Assembly (NCBI GenBank): GCA_964401835.1
Contig: CAYNZP010000001.1
Coordinates: 340,154 to 404,153, forward strand
Direction of reading: 5' to 3'
DNA: 64,000 nucleotides
DNA from: CAYNZP01 sp964401835
Lineage (GTDB): Bacteria > Planctomycetota > Phycisphaerae > SM23-33
Position numbers and translations under genes: made by a program. Below, in pieces: positions 1 through 8,800 of the stretch (position 1 is the stretch's first letter; every line of letters starts with the position of its first letter). The notes under the pieces are model-generated. The model was given only the letters and a program-made list of their open reading frames with translations. It was not told where the DNA came from and did not search any database.

Positions 1-833
1 TTGAGTCTTTCCTTGGCGTCGATAAGCCCGCTTCTGGTGTCCTCGGGCAGATCGATCTGGCTGTCGTCGCCGGTAACTATCACTTTCGAGCCATGGCCCA
101 TCCGGGTCAAGAACATCAGCATCTGCATCGCGGTGGTGTTCTGGGCCTCATCGAGAATTATGACCGAGTCGTTCAGTGTTCGGCCTCGCATAAACGCCAG
201 TGGAATTACCTCTATCATGTCGTTGACCATGAAACGGCGGATCTGGTCGTACTCCATCATGTCATGAAGCGCATCGAACAGCGGCCGCAGGTACGGGTTC
301 ACCTTGGCCTGCATGTCGCCGGGCAAAAAACCGAGCTTTTCGCCTGCCTCGACAGCCGGACGGACAAGAATCAGCCGCTTGGCCTGCTGGTGCTTGAGCA
401 TATTTACCGCGACAGCTACGGCCAGATATGTCTTGCCGGTGCCTGCCGGGCCCGTGCAGAAAACGAGGTCGTTCTTGCGTACCTTCTCGATGTAGCGCCG
501 CTGGCCGGGCGTTTTCGGCCGAACCAGCTGGCCGGAAATATAAGTATCTATCGCGTCGACAGCCTGGCCGGTTTCGTCGGCTGCGGCGGCGCTTATGGCC
601 TGGCTGACGGAATCGGGCGCTAAGTGCTCGCTATGGCGCAGGGCTCGCTGAAGTTGCTGGAGCACGGCGCTGGCGCGAGTAACGTTCTTTGCCGAGCCGG
701 TAAGCTTTATCTTGCCTTCGCGGGCGAATATCTGAACGTCAAGAGCGTCGCGAATCATCTTGAGGTTCTTATCGGCCGGGCCGAACAGGGCTCCCCGCTT
801 TGTCGGGTCTTCTAATGTTATGCTAAGTTCCAC
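1..833 (-). CDS. PhoH family ATPase (C-terminus cut by window edge)
   Basis: PhoH-like P-loop ATPase of the phosphate-starvation family, thought to act on RNA in the cytoplasm. The reverse strand reads open from a GTG at 833 to base 1. The N-terminal part (about residues 1-65) has a KH-like stretch, KNLKMIRDALDVQIFAREG. The ATPase core follows: Walker A GPAGTGKT near residue 131, the PhoH signature LVRPAVEAGEKLGFLPGD, then Walker B VIILDEAQN and VTGDDSQIDLP. Two in-frame TAA codons lie just upstream, so GTG 833 is the only plausible start; no clear Shine-Dalgarno is visible. About 278 of the usual 320 or so residues are present. The call is secure from the motifs; the RNA role is family knowledge. 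Confidence 0.95.
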   Translation of the reverse strand, partial: MELSITLEDPTKRGALFGPADKNLKMIRDALDVQIFAREGKIKLTGSAKNVTRASAVLQQLQRALRHSEHLAPDSVSQAISAAAADETGQAVDAIDTYISGQLVRPKTPGQRRYIEKVRKNDLVFCTGPAGTGKTYLAVAVAVNMLKHQQAKRLILVRPAVEAGEKLGFLPGDMQAKVNPYLRPLFDALHDMMEYDQIRRFMVNDMIEVIPLAFMRGRTLNDSVIILDEAQNTTAMQMLMFLTRMGHGSKVIVTGDDSQIDLPEDTRSGLIDAKERL

Positions 834-939
834 AGTTATCGATTATTATATTGTTTAATGTGGAAGTTTTGCAAACCCCCAGAAAGCCGACTTAAAGAAA
901 AACCTCTTATCCATCAAATTTGGCCGGCTCACTTCAGTG

Positions 940-1005
940 AGGCTGGGCTTTGATTTTTCAGATTCAAGGTGGGCCGCACTACCAAAAAACGTTTGGCCCA
1001 GCCTA
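940..1005. repeat. MITE-like dispersed repeat, copy 1
   Basis: Inverted arms AGGCTGGGC (940-948) and GCCCAGCCT (996-1004) flank an internal GGTGGGCCGCACT. The same arms and internal block recur at 2501-2594. It lies between the PhoH gene and the terminator of the pilin-like gene and explains the weak ORFs here. No transposase is associated. Confidence 0.55.
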
Positions 1006-1020
1006 CGACTGGCTACCAAA

Positions 1021-1062
1021 TAAAAAACGAGGCGGCCCCTTCCTAAAGAAGAAACCGCCTCG
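1021..1062 (-). terminator. Rho-independent terminator of the pilin-like gene
   Basis: On the reverse strand, arms CGAGGCGG/CCGCCTCG (1055-1062 and 1028-1035) enclose a 19-base loop and are followed by a T-tract at 1027-1022. It lies 27 bases beyond the stop codon of the reverse-strand pilin-like gene. Confidence 0.85.
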
Positions 1063-1088
1063 AATAAAAGCTGTTTTCTTAACTTCAA

Positions 1089-1919
1089 TTATGGCTGTTC
1101 GACACCGCCAACAAGGAAGCTATCTGCCGCATCGTCGTGGGCAGTAATATCTTGACTTATTGCAGTATCCCAGTCAGCTTCAGTAGCACCACCAGCGGTA
1201 AATACGTTGTCGTCAGAAACACCGGCTGCTGGTGTCTTTGTGCTGGCGACATGGGCATCGGAATACAGAAGGTTCATGTATTCGCCACCGCTGTGGTTCG
1301 GACTCATGTTATCCTTAATCGTTTCTTTATCAGCGCCAACTACATTCGTCCATGTATAGGTAGCCTCATAACCTGCAGGCCTCTCATCAGCCATAATCGG
1401 AGTGCTGCCTAAAGAAGAAGATACGGCATTACCGTTTGTGGCCAGATCCAGGGGCGCTTGGTAGGAATAACTAACATAGTCATAATCCTGGAAGTCCCAG
1501 TAGTAATCACCGTCAGCATCTTTTAATGATTCCATGTCATTTTCGCTGCTGCTTGGGCAGGTGAACAAACCGGCTGATGACATGCCTTCACGAATCAGAA
1601 GGAACATCGCTGCGGTAATTGACTGGGCACCATTAGGTGCCCCATCGGCTGTCATAGTTGCGTTGGTTGTTTCTACTGTGGTATCGATGGTGTAAGTGTT
1701 GGTACCATCAGTCCAGTACATCCAAGGCATATCGTCGTCATTTTCTGCCTGGTAGATAACCATGCCCTTGCCGTTGCCATTCATGTTGGCCATGCAGACA
1801 GCCCTTTTGGCCAATTCGCGTGCACGGTTGAGACTCGGCAGAAGAATCGAGACCAACAGTGCGATGATCGCGATGACCACCAACAGTTCGATTAATGTAA
1901 AACCTTTCATTCGTCGCAT
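1089..1919 (-). CDS. Prepilin-type N-terminal cleavage/methylation protein
   Basis: Secreted pseudopilin-like protein of about 276 residues. Its class III leader MRRMKGFTLIELLVVIAIIA is cut by prepilin peptidase after the Gly, leaving the hydrophobic helix that anchors or assembles the protein. The C-terminal half contains NHSGGEYMNLLYSDAHV, the planctomycete variant of the motif usually read as NVLFADGH. The body is rich in Thr, Asp and Tyr and has a possible Cys pair. An open frame extends to 1976, but the Shine-Dalgarno AAGGAGGT lies 7 bases before the ATG at 1919, which fixes the start. A terminator follows. The exact role is unknown; such genes are very numerous in Phycisphaerae and need not encode true pilins. 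Confidence 0.85.
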   Translation of the reverse strand: MRRMKGFTLIELLVVIAIIALLVSILLPSLNRARELAKRAVCMANMNGNGKGMVIYQAENDDDMPWMYWTDGTNTYTIDTTVETTNATMTADGAPNGAQSITAAMFLLIREGMSSAGLFTCPSSSENDMESLKDADGDYYWDFQDYDYVSYSYQAPLDLATNGNAVSSSLGSTPIMADERPAGYEATYTWTNVVGADKETIKDNMSPNHSGGEYMNLLYSDAHVASTKTPAAGVSDDNVFTAGGATEADWDTAISQDITAHDDAADSFLVGGVEQP

Positions 1920-2742
1920 TTTGCGACCTCCTTCCCCACCCAAAAAAACCTTTCGTCGTGCTCCTGTTTCTGACATTTTCTGGCACTTGTGGGAAGAAAG
2001 ATATGATTAGGCCTTCCAATGCGGCGCCGTAAAACAGTAGCTCTCAAATCGCCCGACCCACGCAGCCGGACGTTTTCGGAAAAATGTAAAAAATACAGAA
2101 ATTGCAGAATAATGCAAAAAAGTCCCCAAAAACAGATTGAGAGATCTGTATATTTTTGTGCCCGATTACCGGGCATCCCCTTAACTTTTAACAATAAAAA
2201 TAACTATCCCGGCCCCTATCAGGCCGGCAGCAAGGGTCTAATGGCCCCACGCACTGCGCATTAAATTGACGTAAGGCAATACAAAATACCACGTTAACCT
2301 TATGCAGGCGCAAGAATTAAGATCAAACACGCACTGCTGTCAAAAAACACAGGCATTGGCGGAAGGAGGGACGGTGTGGAAAAATGTAGCGGGATTATAG
2401 CAATCTACTTCTGCAACGTCCCATAAACCGCTCTCGCCAACCTAATTTTAGTCCTGAGGGAACGTATCTGTCAATGTTTAAAGGGTAAAAACTTTAGTCG
2501 TAGGCTGGGCCAAGGCGTAGCCGCGGCCCGCCTTTTACTTTATAGGTGGGCCGCACTCTTTAGCATTCTTTTGCATTACGTTAGACCCAGCCTAGTTTTA
2601 GGCATGAATTCGCAACTTTTTCTCTAATGGAAACAAATTTCCTAGACCCCCGGGCTAAAATACGCCAAAATTCCAATCTTATTAGGTTACAAGGTGCCAT
2701 AATAATCGGCATTTAGTAGAATTATCAGCTGGAGATACGGCA
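1920..2742. other. Intergenic region between divergent genes
   Basis: About 820 bases separating the reverse-strand pilin-like gene from the forward UDP-sugar pyrophosphorylase. It holds the pilin Shine-Dalgarno (1926-1933), a MITE-like repeat (2501-2594) and presumably the two divergent promoters. The short open frames here have no recognisable protein and lack ribosome binding sites. I see no RNA gene. Confidence 0.5.
2501..2594. repeat. MITE-like dispersed repeat, copy 2
   Basis: Arms AGGCTGGGC (2502-2510) and CCCAGCCT (2586-2593) enclose the block GGTGGGCCGCACT, which is also present in the copy at 940-1005. The internal distance differs between copies, so only arms and core are conserved. 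Confidence 0.55.
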
Positions 2743-4164
2743 ATGACGGATATTCCATCGGTTCGCTCCAAACTCCAGGCCCACGGCCAGGAACATCTTT
2801 TGGCATTCTATGACGAGCTCAGCGAAACTGCCCAGGCAAATCTCCTGGAACAGATTGCCTCGATAGACTTCGACCAGCTCGACGAGCTTATAGCAACTTA
2901 TGTAAAACATAAGCCACAGACCGGGCCTACAGGAGGCATCCAGCCGCCTTCGATAATCCCGGCAAAGCCCGTTGACGATGCCTGTGCAAAGCATCGTGAA
3001 AAGGCTCGCAAGCAAGGCAACAAGCTGCTAAAAGCTGGCAAGGTGGCCGCGTTTGTCGTTGCCGGCGGACAGGGAACGCGTCTTGGCTTTGAAGGGCCGA
3101 AAGGTTGCTTCCGGGCTACCCCGGTAACCAACAAGCCGTTGTTCCAGATTTTCGCAGAGCAGATTCTCGCCGCCAGCAAACGCACCGGTAAAGCGATTCC
3201 GTGGTACATCATGGCCTCTCCATCTAACGATGTCCCGACCAAGGCGTTTTTCCGCCAGAACAATTACTTCGGGCTCGATAGCAAAGACGTATTCTTTCTG
3301 GTACAGGGAACGATGCCGGCTTTCGGCTTTGACGGCAAGGTTCTGCTGGCAAAAAAAAGCTCGATAGCGCTTGGGCCCAACGGCCACGGCGGTTCGCTCC
3401 AGGCACTGAGCCAAAGCGGCGCGTTGGAAGACATGAAAAAACGCGGCATCGAGCTTATCAGCTATTTCCAGGTAGACAATCCGCTGATACGGATACTCGA
3501 CCCGCTTTTCATCGGCCTGCACGATCTCGAAGGCGCCCAGATGAGCGCAAAGGCACTTTCCAAACGAGATCCTCTGGAGCGGGTAGGTAACTTCTGCGTG
3601 GAAAACGGTAAGGTGAAAGTAATCGAGTATTCAGACATGCCCGAACAGCTCGCGATGCAGACTACGGAGGACGGACACCTTAGGTTCAGCGCCGGCAGTA
3701 TCGCGATTCATCTGTTTTCGCGTGAATTCGTCGAAAAACTCACACAAAGCGGCCGCTGCGATTTGCCTTTCCATCGGGCCGATAAGAAGGTTCCCTACGT
3801 CGATAGCGATGGCAATACCGTCAAGCCCGACAAGCCAAATGCCGTCAAGCTGGAAATGTTTGTCTTTGACGCCCTTGAGCTAGCTGACAAGGTAGTTTTA
3901 CTCGAAACACTTCGCAGCGAAGAATTCTCGCCTGTTAAAAACGCCGACGGCGAAGATTCTCTCGCTACTACATTGCACGACCAAGTTCGTCGAACGGCGG
4001 AATGGTTGGAAGAAGTAGGCGTCACCGTGCCGCGCGATGCGGACGGACAGGTAGCGGCGGCTATCGAGATTTCGCCTCTGTTTGCCGACAGCGTCGAGGA
4101 ATTGCACAAAAAAGTAGACAAGAATATGCAAATCGCCTCCGGTGAAAGCGTATACCTGAGTTAA
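2743..4164 (+). CDS. UDPGP type 1 family UTP--sugar-1-phosphate uridylyltransferase
   Basis: Cytoplasmic nucleotidyltransferase making a UDP-sugar (UDP-N-acetylglucosamine or UDP-glucose/galactose) from UTP and the sugar 1-phosphate. The 473-residue length fits the eukaryote-like UDPGP type 1 family found in planctomycetes. The nucleotide-binding signature VAGGQGTRLGFEGPKG lies near residues 105-120, with LGPNGHGG and YFQVDNPL downstream, both typical of the UDP-GlcNAc pyrophosphorylase branch. The ATG at 2743 has TGGAG about 8 bases upstream. It stands first in a forward run with the next two genes. Substrate choice between hexose and N-acetylhexosamine cannot be settled from sequence alone, although the PNGHGG motif favours UDP-GlcNAc. 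Confidence 0.9.
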   Translation: MTDIPSVRSKLQAHGQEHLLAFYDELSETAQANLLEQIASIDFDQLDELIATYVKHKPQTGPTGGIQPPSIIPAKPVDDACAKHREKARKQGNKLLKAGKVAAFVVAGGQGTRLGFEGPKGCFRATPVTNKPLFQIFAEQILAASKRTGKAIPWYIMASPSNDVPTKAFFRQNNYFGLDSKDVFFLVQGTMPAFGFDGKVLLAKKSSIALGPNGHGGSLQALSQSGALEDMKKRGIELISYFQVDNPLIRILDPLFIGLHDLEGAQMSAKALSKRDPLERVGNFCVENGKVKVIEYSDMPEQLAMQTTEDGHLRFSAGSIAIHLFSREFVEKLTQSGRCDLPFHRADKKVPYVDSDGNTVKPDKPNAVKLEMFVFDALELADKVVLLETLRSEEFSPVKNADGEDSLATTLHDQVRRTAEWLEEVGVTVPRDADGQVAAAIEISPLFADSVEELHKKVDKNMQIASGESVYLS

Positions 4165-4186
4165 GAACATATCCTAATAACCAAAA

Positions 4187-4855
4187 ATGAGCGAAAAAAT
4201 ATTATTCACCTGGAGCGGCGGGAAAGATTCTGCACTGGCACTTCATGAATTGCGACAGGCAAATAATTGCGAAATCGTCTGTCTGCTGACTACCGTTACG
4301 CAAGGCTACGACAGAATCTCCATGCACGGCGTCCGCAACGAACTGCTGGAAAGACAGGCGAAATCACTTGGACTGCCTCTGAGAAAGATTGAGATCAGCC
4401 AGGGCGCCTCGAACGAAGAATACCAAACGAAGATGGGCTGTGAGCTTGAAGCCTTCAAGGCCCAGGGCGTAACGAAGGTAGCTTTTGGTGATATTTTTCT
4501 CGAAGACCTCCGCGATTATCGAGTTGAAAAATTAAAGCAGGTCGGTCTTGAGGCAATCTTTCCGATCTGGAAGCGGGATACAAAGGAATTGGCCAAGAGC
4601 TTTATCGACAACGGCTTCAAAACGGTGATTACGTGCATCGATTCTCAGCTGCTCGAGAGGAAGTTCGCCGGAATGGACTTCGACGATGAGTTCCTCAGTG
4701 AGCTGCCGGAGAAAATAGACCCTTGCGGGGAAAATGGCGAGTTCCATTCATTTGCATACGACGGGCCGATTTTCTCAAATCCGATCAACTTCAAAAAGGG
4801 CGAAGTCCAGCTCCGTGCGGAGCGTTTCTATTACTGTGACCTGATTCCGGAGTAA
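4187..4855 (+). CDS. Dph6-like diphthine--ammonia ligase family ATPase
   Basis: PP-loop N-type ATP pyrophosphatase of the Dph6/MJ0570 family, 222 residues. The PP-loop SGGKDSALAL sits at residues 10-19, and the family block YDRISMHGVRNELLERQA follows. In archaea and eukaryotes the family amidates diphthine on elongation factor 2; bacteria lack diphthamide, so the bacterial substrate is unknown and the name is by homology only. It lies 22 bases after the pyrophosphorylase gene and 62 bases before NAD kinase in the same direction. No good Shine-Dalgarno is seen. Confidence 0.85.
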   Translation: MSEKILFTWSGGKDSALALHELRQANNCEIVCLLTTVTQGYDRISMHGVRNELLERQAKSLGLPLRKIEISQGASNEEYQTKMGCELEAFKAQGVTKVAFGDIFLEDLRDYRVEKLKQVGLEAIFPIWKRDTKELAKSFIDNGFKTVITCIDSQLLERKFAGMDFDDEFLSELPEKIDPCGENGEFHSFAYDGPIFSNPINFKKGEVQLRAERFYYCDLIPE

Positions 4856-4917
4856 GGATTCAACAATTCTTGTGAATTGTCATTTTCACCAGCTGTTTTT
4901 CGCTATACGATATTGTC

Positions 4918-5766
4918 ATGGAAAAAAAGAACCTTCTCATCATAGGTAACATGGCCAAGCCCGGCGTACAGCAGTGCATAGACTCCCTGCGCAGCTTCTT
5001 CGCCGAACGAACCAATACGCTTGCTGTTATAACCCAGACAGATACCCCGCCAGCTGAGGCCCAAAAGGCGGACATCTGCGTGGTCTTCGGCGGCGACGGA
5101 ACTCTATTGGCCGCTGCCAGGCAACTGGCGGGGCTGGAAGTTCCGCTTCTCGGCGTGAATATGGGCAAACTCGGCTTTTTGGCTGAGTTCAATGTTGAAC
5201 ATCTGCAGAAGCATTTTGACGACATCCTCAGCGGAAAGATTAAGCCCACCCACAGGATGATGCTCGAAGTGTGCGTCAAGAGCTGCGAAAAACACAGCTT
5301 CTCTTCACCAGTGGCCAATGACATCGCCATATCAGCTGGCGAACCATTCAGGATGATAGACCTAAACGTAACACAGGGCGAAAACCAGATAGCCCAATAT
5401 CTTGGCGACGGCGTGGTTATCTCCACCCCCACCGGCTCGACTGGTTATAACATGTCCGCCGGCGGGCCTATCATAGAACCTACAATAAACGCGGTGTCCA
5501 TTACTCCCGTCGCTCCGCACAGCCTCTCGATGAGGCCTATTGTCACTCGCCCCGACCAGCCGATAAGGGTAACCGCTACCCAGGTCAACCCGGGCAGTGC
5601 CGTAATCGTCGACGGGCAGGTCGTGAGTGGATTCTGCGAAAAGGATATTATTGAAGTTACCCATCCAAAATACGATGCGCTGATAATACCGCATCCCGGC
5701 CGAAGCTTCTTTTCTACCCTCTCAGACAAGCTGCAGTGGGGCAAGTCACCACATCATAAAGACTAG
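4918..5766 (+). CDS. nadK: NAD kinase
   Basis: ATP-dependent NAD+ kinase (EC 2.7.1.23) that makes NADP+ in the cytoplasm. The 282-residue protein carries the diagnostic GGDGT at residues 58-62, followed by LLGVNMGKLGFLAEF, the NE/D-type substrate segment VANDIAIS, and the glycine-rich TPTGSTGYNMSAGGPI. The length is normal. It precedes the large oxidoreductase fusion, whose C-terminal module probably uses NAD(P)H, but the 83-base gap does not prove an operon. Confidence 0.95.
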   Translation: MEKKNLLIIGNMAKPGVQQCIDSLRSFFAERTNTLAVITQTDTPPAEAQKADICVVFGGDGTLLAAARQLAGLEVPLLGVNMGKLGFLAEFNVEHLQKHFDDILSGKIKPTHRMMLEVCVKSCEKHSFSSPVANDIAISAGEPFRMIDLNVTQGENQIAQYLGDGVVISTPTGSTGYNMSAGGPIIEPTINAVSITPVAPHSLSMRPIVTRPDQPIRVTATQVNPGSAVIVDGQVVSGFCEKDIIEVTHPKYDALIIPHPGRSFFSTLSDKLQWGKSPHHKD

Positions 5767-5849
5767 CAAACGCTGGCGGAGGCTTGTATTGAGGGAAACA
5801 TGATTTTTTCTTATGGACTTGGGGCAAGGAAAGCTAAAATACCGCAACT

Positions 5850-8800
5850 ATGAAAGTTGACCCACGATTTCTCACCAGCGAAGGGCTGGAAGTATTCACA
5901 GGCAGTGAAATGCTCGTAAAGGGCGCGCTGGAAGCCGACGGCGGAGTGCATCTGTTGGGAGGCTATCCGGGCAGTCCAATTGCAGGCTATTTCGATTCAA
6001 TGAGCCGCATCAAGGACCTGCTAAAGGCCAAGGGTATCCACGCCGTAATAAACAATAACGAAGCCCTCTCTGCAGCCATGCTTAACGGCACGCAGGCACT
6101 GCCCTGCCGGGCGATGATCGTCATGAAGAGCGTAGGCGTTCACGTCGCTGCCGATGCGCTGGCCCTTGGCAACCTAGCTGGCGCGCATAAAGACGGCGGA
6201 GCCATCGTCGTCTACGGCGACGATCCCTGGTCGGACTCTACGCAAGTGCCATCCGACAGTCGTTATATTTCCAAGCACCTGTTTATCCCGGTCATCGAGC
6301 CTGCAAATCCGCAGGATGTCAAAGACTACGTCGATTTATCCTTCAAGCTCTCTCGCAGGAGCGAGCTTTACGCCGGTTACGTCCTGACGACCAACCTTGC
6401 CGACGGCGGAGGGTCGGTGCAATGTCGGCCTAACCAGTATCCAGACTCGAATGTCATTAACAAGTTCGACTTTGCTACAAAAGCAATCAATCTTGACAAA
6501 AGAGTGATGCTTCCGCCCAGAACATGGTGGCAGGAGGAATCCTTCTCCGACCGTCACGCCAGGGCTATCGCGGCAGCACGCGAACTTGGCATGAATCAAC
6601 TACTTTACACCTGCGATACGCGAAAGAGCATCGGCTTTGCCACCAGCGGCCTTGCCCACAGCTATCTTTTGCAGGCCTTGGAAGAGCTTGGACTGCTGGG
6701 TGAGTTTCCGATTCTCAAGTTCGGAATGAGCTATCCGATAGATTCCGAGTTGGTGGGGCAATTGGCCAATCAGTGCGAGCGAATAATCGTCGTCGAGGAA
6801 AGGCGGGCTTTCCTTGAAGACCATATAAGCGAAGTCGTCCTCAAAAATCGTCAGCTAGACAAAGAGTCAGGCTCGACGGAGGTCTGGGGCAAGAAATTCC
6901 CGATGAACCTCACTGGCCTGCCAGAAACTCGTGGCCTACATCCTTCGATATTGATAGAGCACCTCGTGCCGCTATTCAAGGCTGTCAACGGCGAGAAAAC
7001 TCAGGTCCAGATGCCCGAGCAGTCAAAGGCGCTCGACCGCGAAATCGACACCATAGACTCAACCGCCAAAACGAATATCGGCAAGCTCCCACCAAGAATT
7101 CCGAGTTTCTGCCCGGGCTGCCCTCACCGAGACTCAGCCAATCTTTGTTTGGAAATCCGCAAGCGTTTCATGGATGCGGACTATATGAAGCACAAATATA
7201 AATCCAAACCGGTCGACCTGCTGTTCCACGGAGACACGGGCTGTTATACGATGCTGCTGTTCCCGCCCAACGAAGAACTAATGCACGATTATTCCGGTAT
7301 GGGCCTTGGCGGCGGAACAGGCAGCGGGACGGACCCGTTCATAGCGAACAAGGAAGTCGTCTTCATGGGCGACTCTACCTTTTTCCATTCGGGTCAGTTG
7401 GCAATTTCGCAGGCAGTCAAGTTCGGCCAGGATATCACGTTCATAATCCTCGACAACAGCACGACTGGCATGACCGGCCATCAGCCGACGCCGGGAGTGG
7501 ATTACGATGTGCTCGGAAATCTGACAGCCGTGCAGGATATCGAGGAAATTGTCCGTGGCATAGCCGGCGAAAACGAAATCCTGATAACACGCGCAGACCC
7601 GGAGAAGAGGCCCCAATATCGCGATCTACTGGAAAGCACGTTTCTTTCCGGCGGCGTTAAAGTAATCATCGCCACGAAGGAATGCGGCATTACGCGAAAT
7701 CGCCGAAAACGTCGCCAGGAAAGACAAATCCGCAAGCGGCTTGGGTTCCTACCCACCTGGCAGCACATGAATATTAACCAGGAAGTTTGCCGATTCTGCC
7801 TGACCTGTGCGGAATTTACCGGCTGTCCGGGCCTGAAACACGCCGACACACACTACGGCCGAAAGATGGACACCGACATCACGTGGTGCGTTGACGACGG
7901 GGCCTGCGAGCGTATCGGAGCGTGCAACTCTTTCGAGCGGGTAACAATCAAGCGGAAAAGGCCTCCAAAGTCGCGTGTGCCGGAACTTGGCCTTGACGAC
8001 ATACCCGAGCCGCAAAAACGCCCGATGGCCGGCGATCAGTGGCAGTGCTGCCTGGTCGGTGTCGGTGGAATGGGCGTTGGCGTTGCCACAAGCATCATCG
8101 TCAGGGCCGGCCACAAGGAAGGCTACAATGTAATCTTCCTGGACAAGAAGGGCCTGGCCATCCGCAACGGCGGTACTATCAGCCAGGTCGTTTACAACAA
8201 AGCAACCCGGCCTATCTCGGCTATCATCCCATACGGTAAGGCAGATTTGTTAATAGGCATCGACGTACTCGAAGCTGCCCGCGCGCTGGATTCGGCAGGC
8301 AGGGCAAGAATTGCCTCTCCGGAAAAGACAACCGCGGTCATCAATACCGCCAAAAATACTACAATTACCAGTCTGTGGGGTGAAGGGGATTTCGACCCCA
8401 TCGAGCTGGAAAAACTCGTCCGCTCTTATACAAGGCAGGACGACTTCCTTGCCCGCGACATTTCGCGAATTTGCGAAAAGTACTTGGGCAGCAAGCTTTA
8501 CGCCAATATTATGATGTTGGGCTTTGCCTTCCAGAATGGTCAGATTCCGGTATCGATGCACTCGATGGCTTGGGCCATAAAGGATACCATCCGCACTGAT
8601 TTCCGAAAGAATCTCTACGCCTTTAACATGGGCCGAAAGCTTGTGGTGCAAAGAGACCTCTTCCAGGGCCCACCGGTAAAAACTGCCTGGCAGGACCTGC
8701 TCGAAGAGCGATGCCGCTGGACAATCCGCCGCTACAGGCGAAGTCAGCTCCTGGCGGACAGGCTTCGTCAGCTCACAGCCTCCACAATTGAGTCGGTGAA

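Noticed and set aside
855..1088. 77-codon open frame on the reverse strand
   Set aside because: Lies over the MITE-like repeat and the terminator of the pilin-like gene, with no ribosome binding site and no recognisable product.
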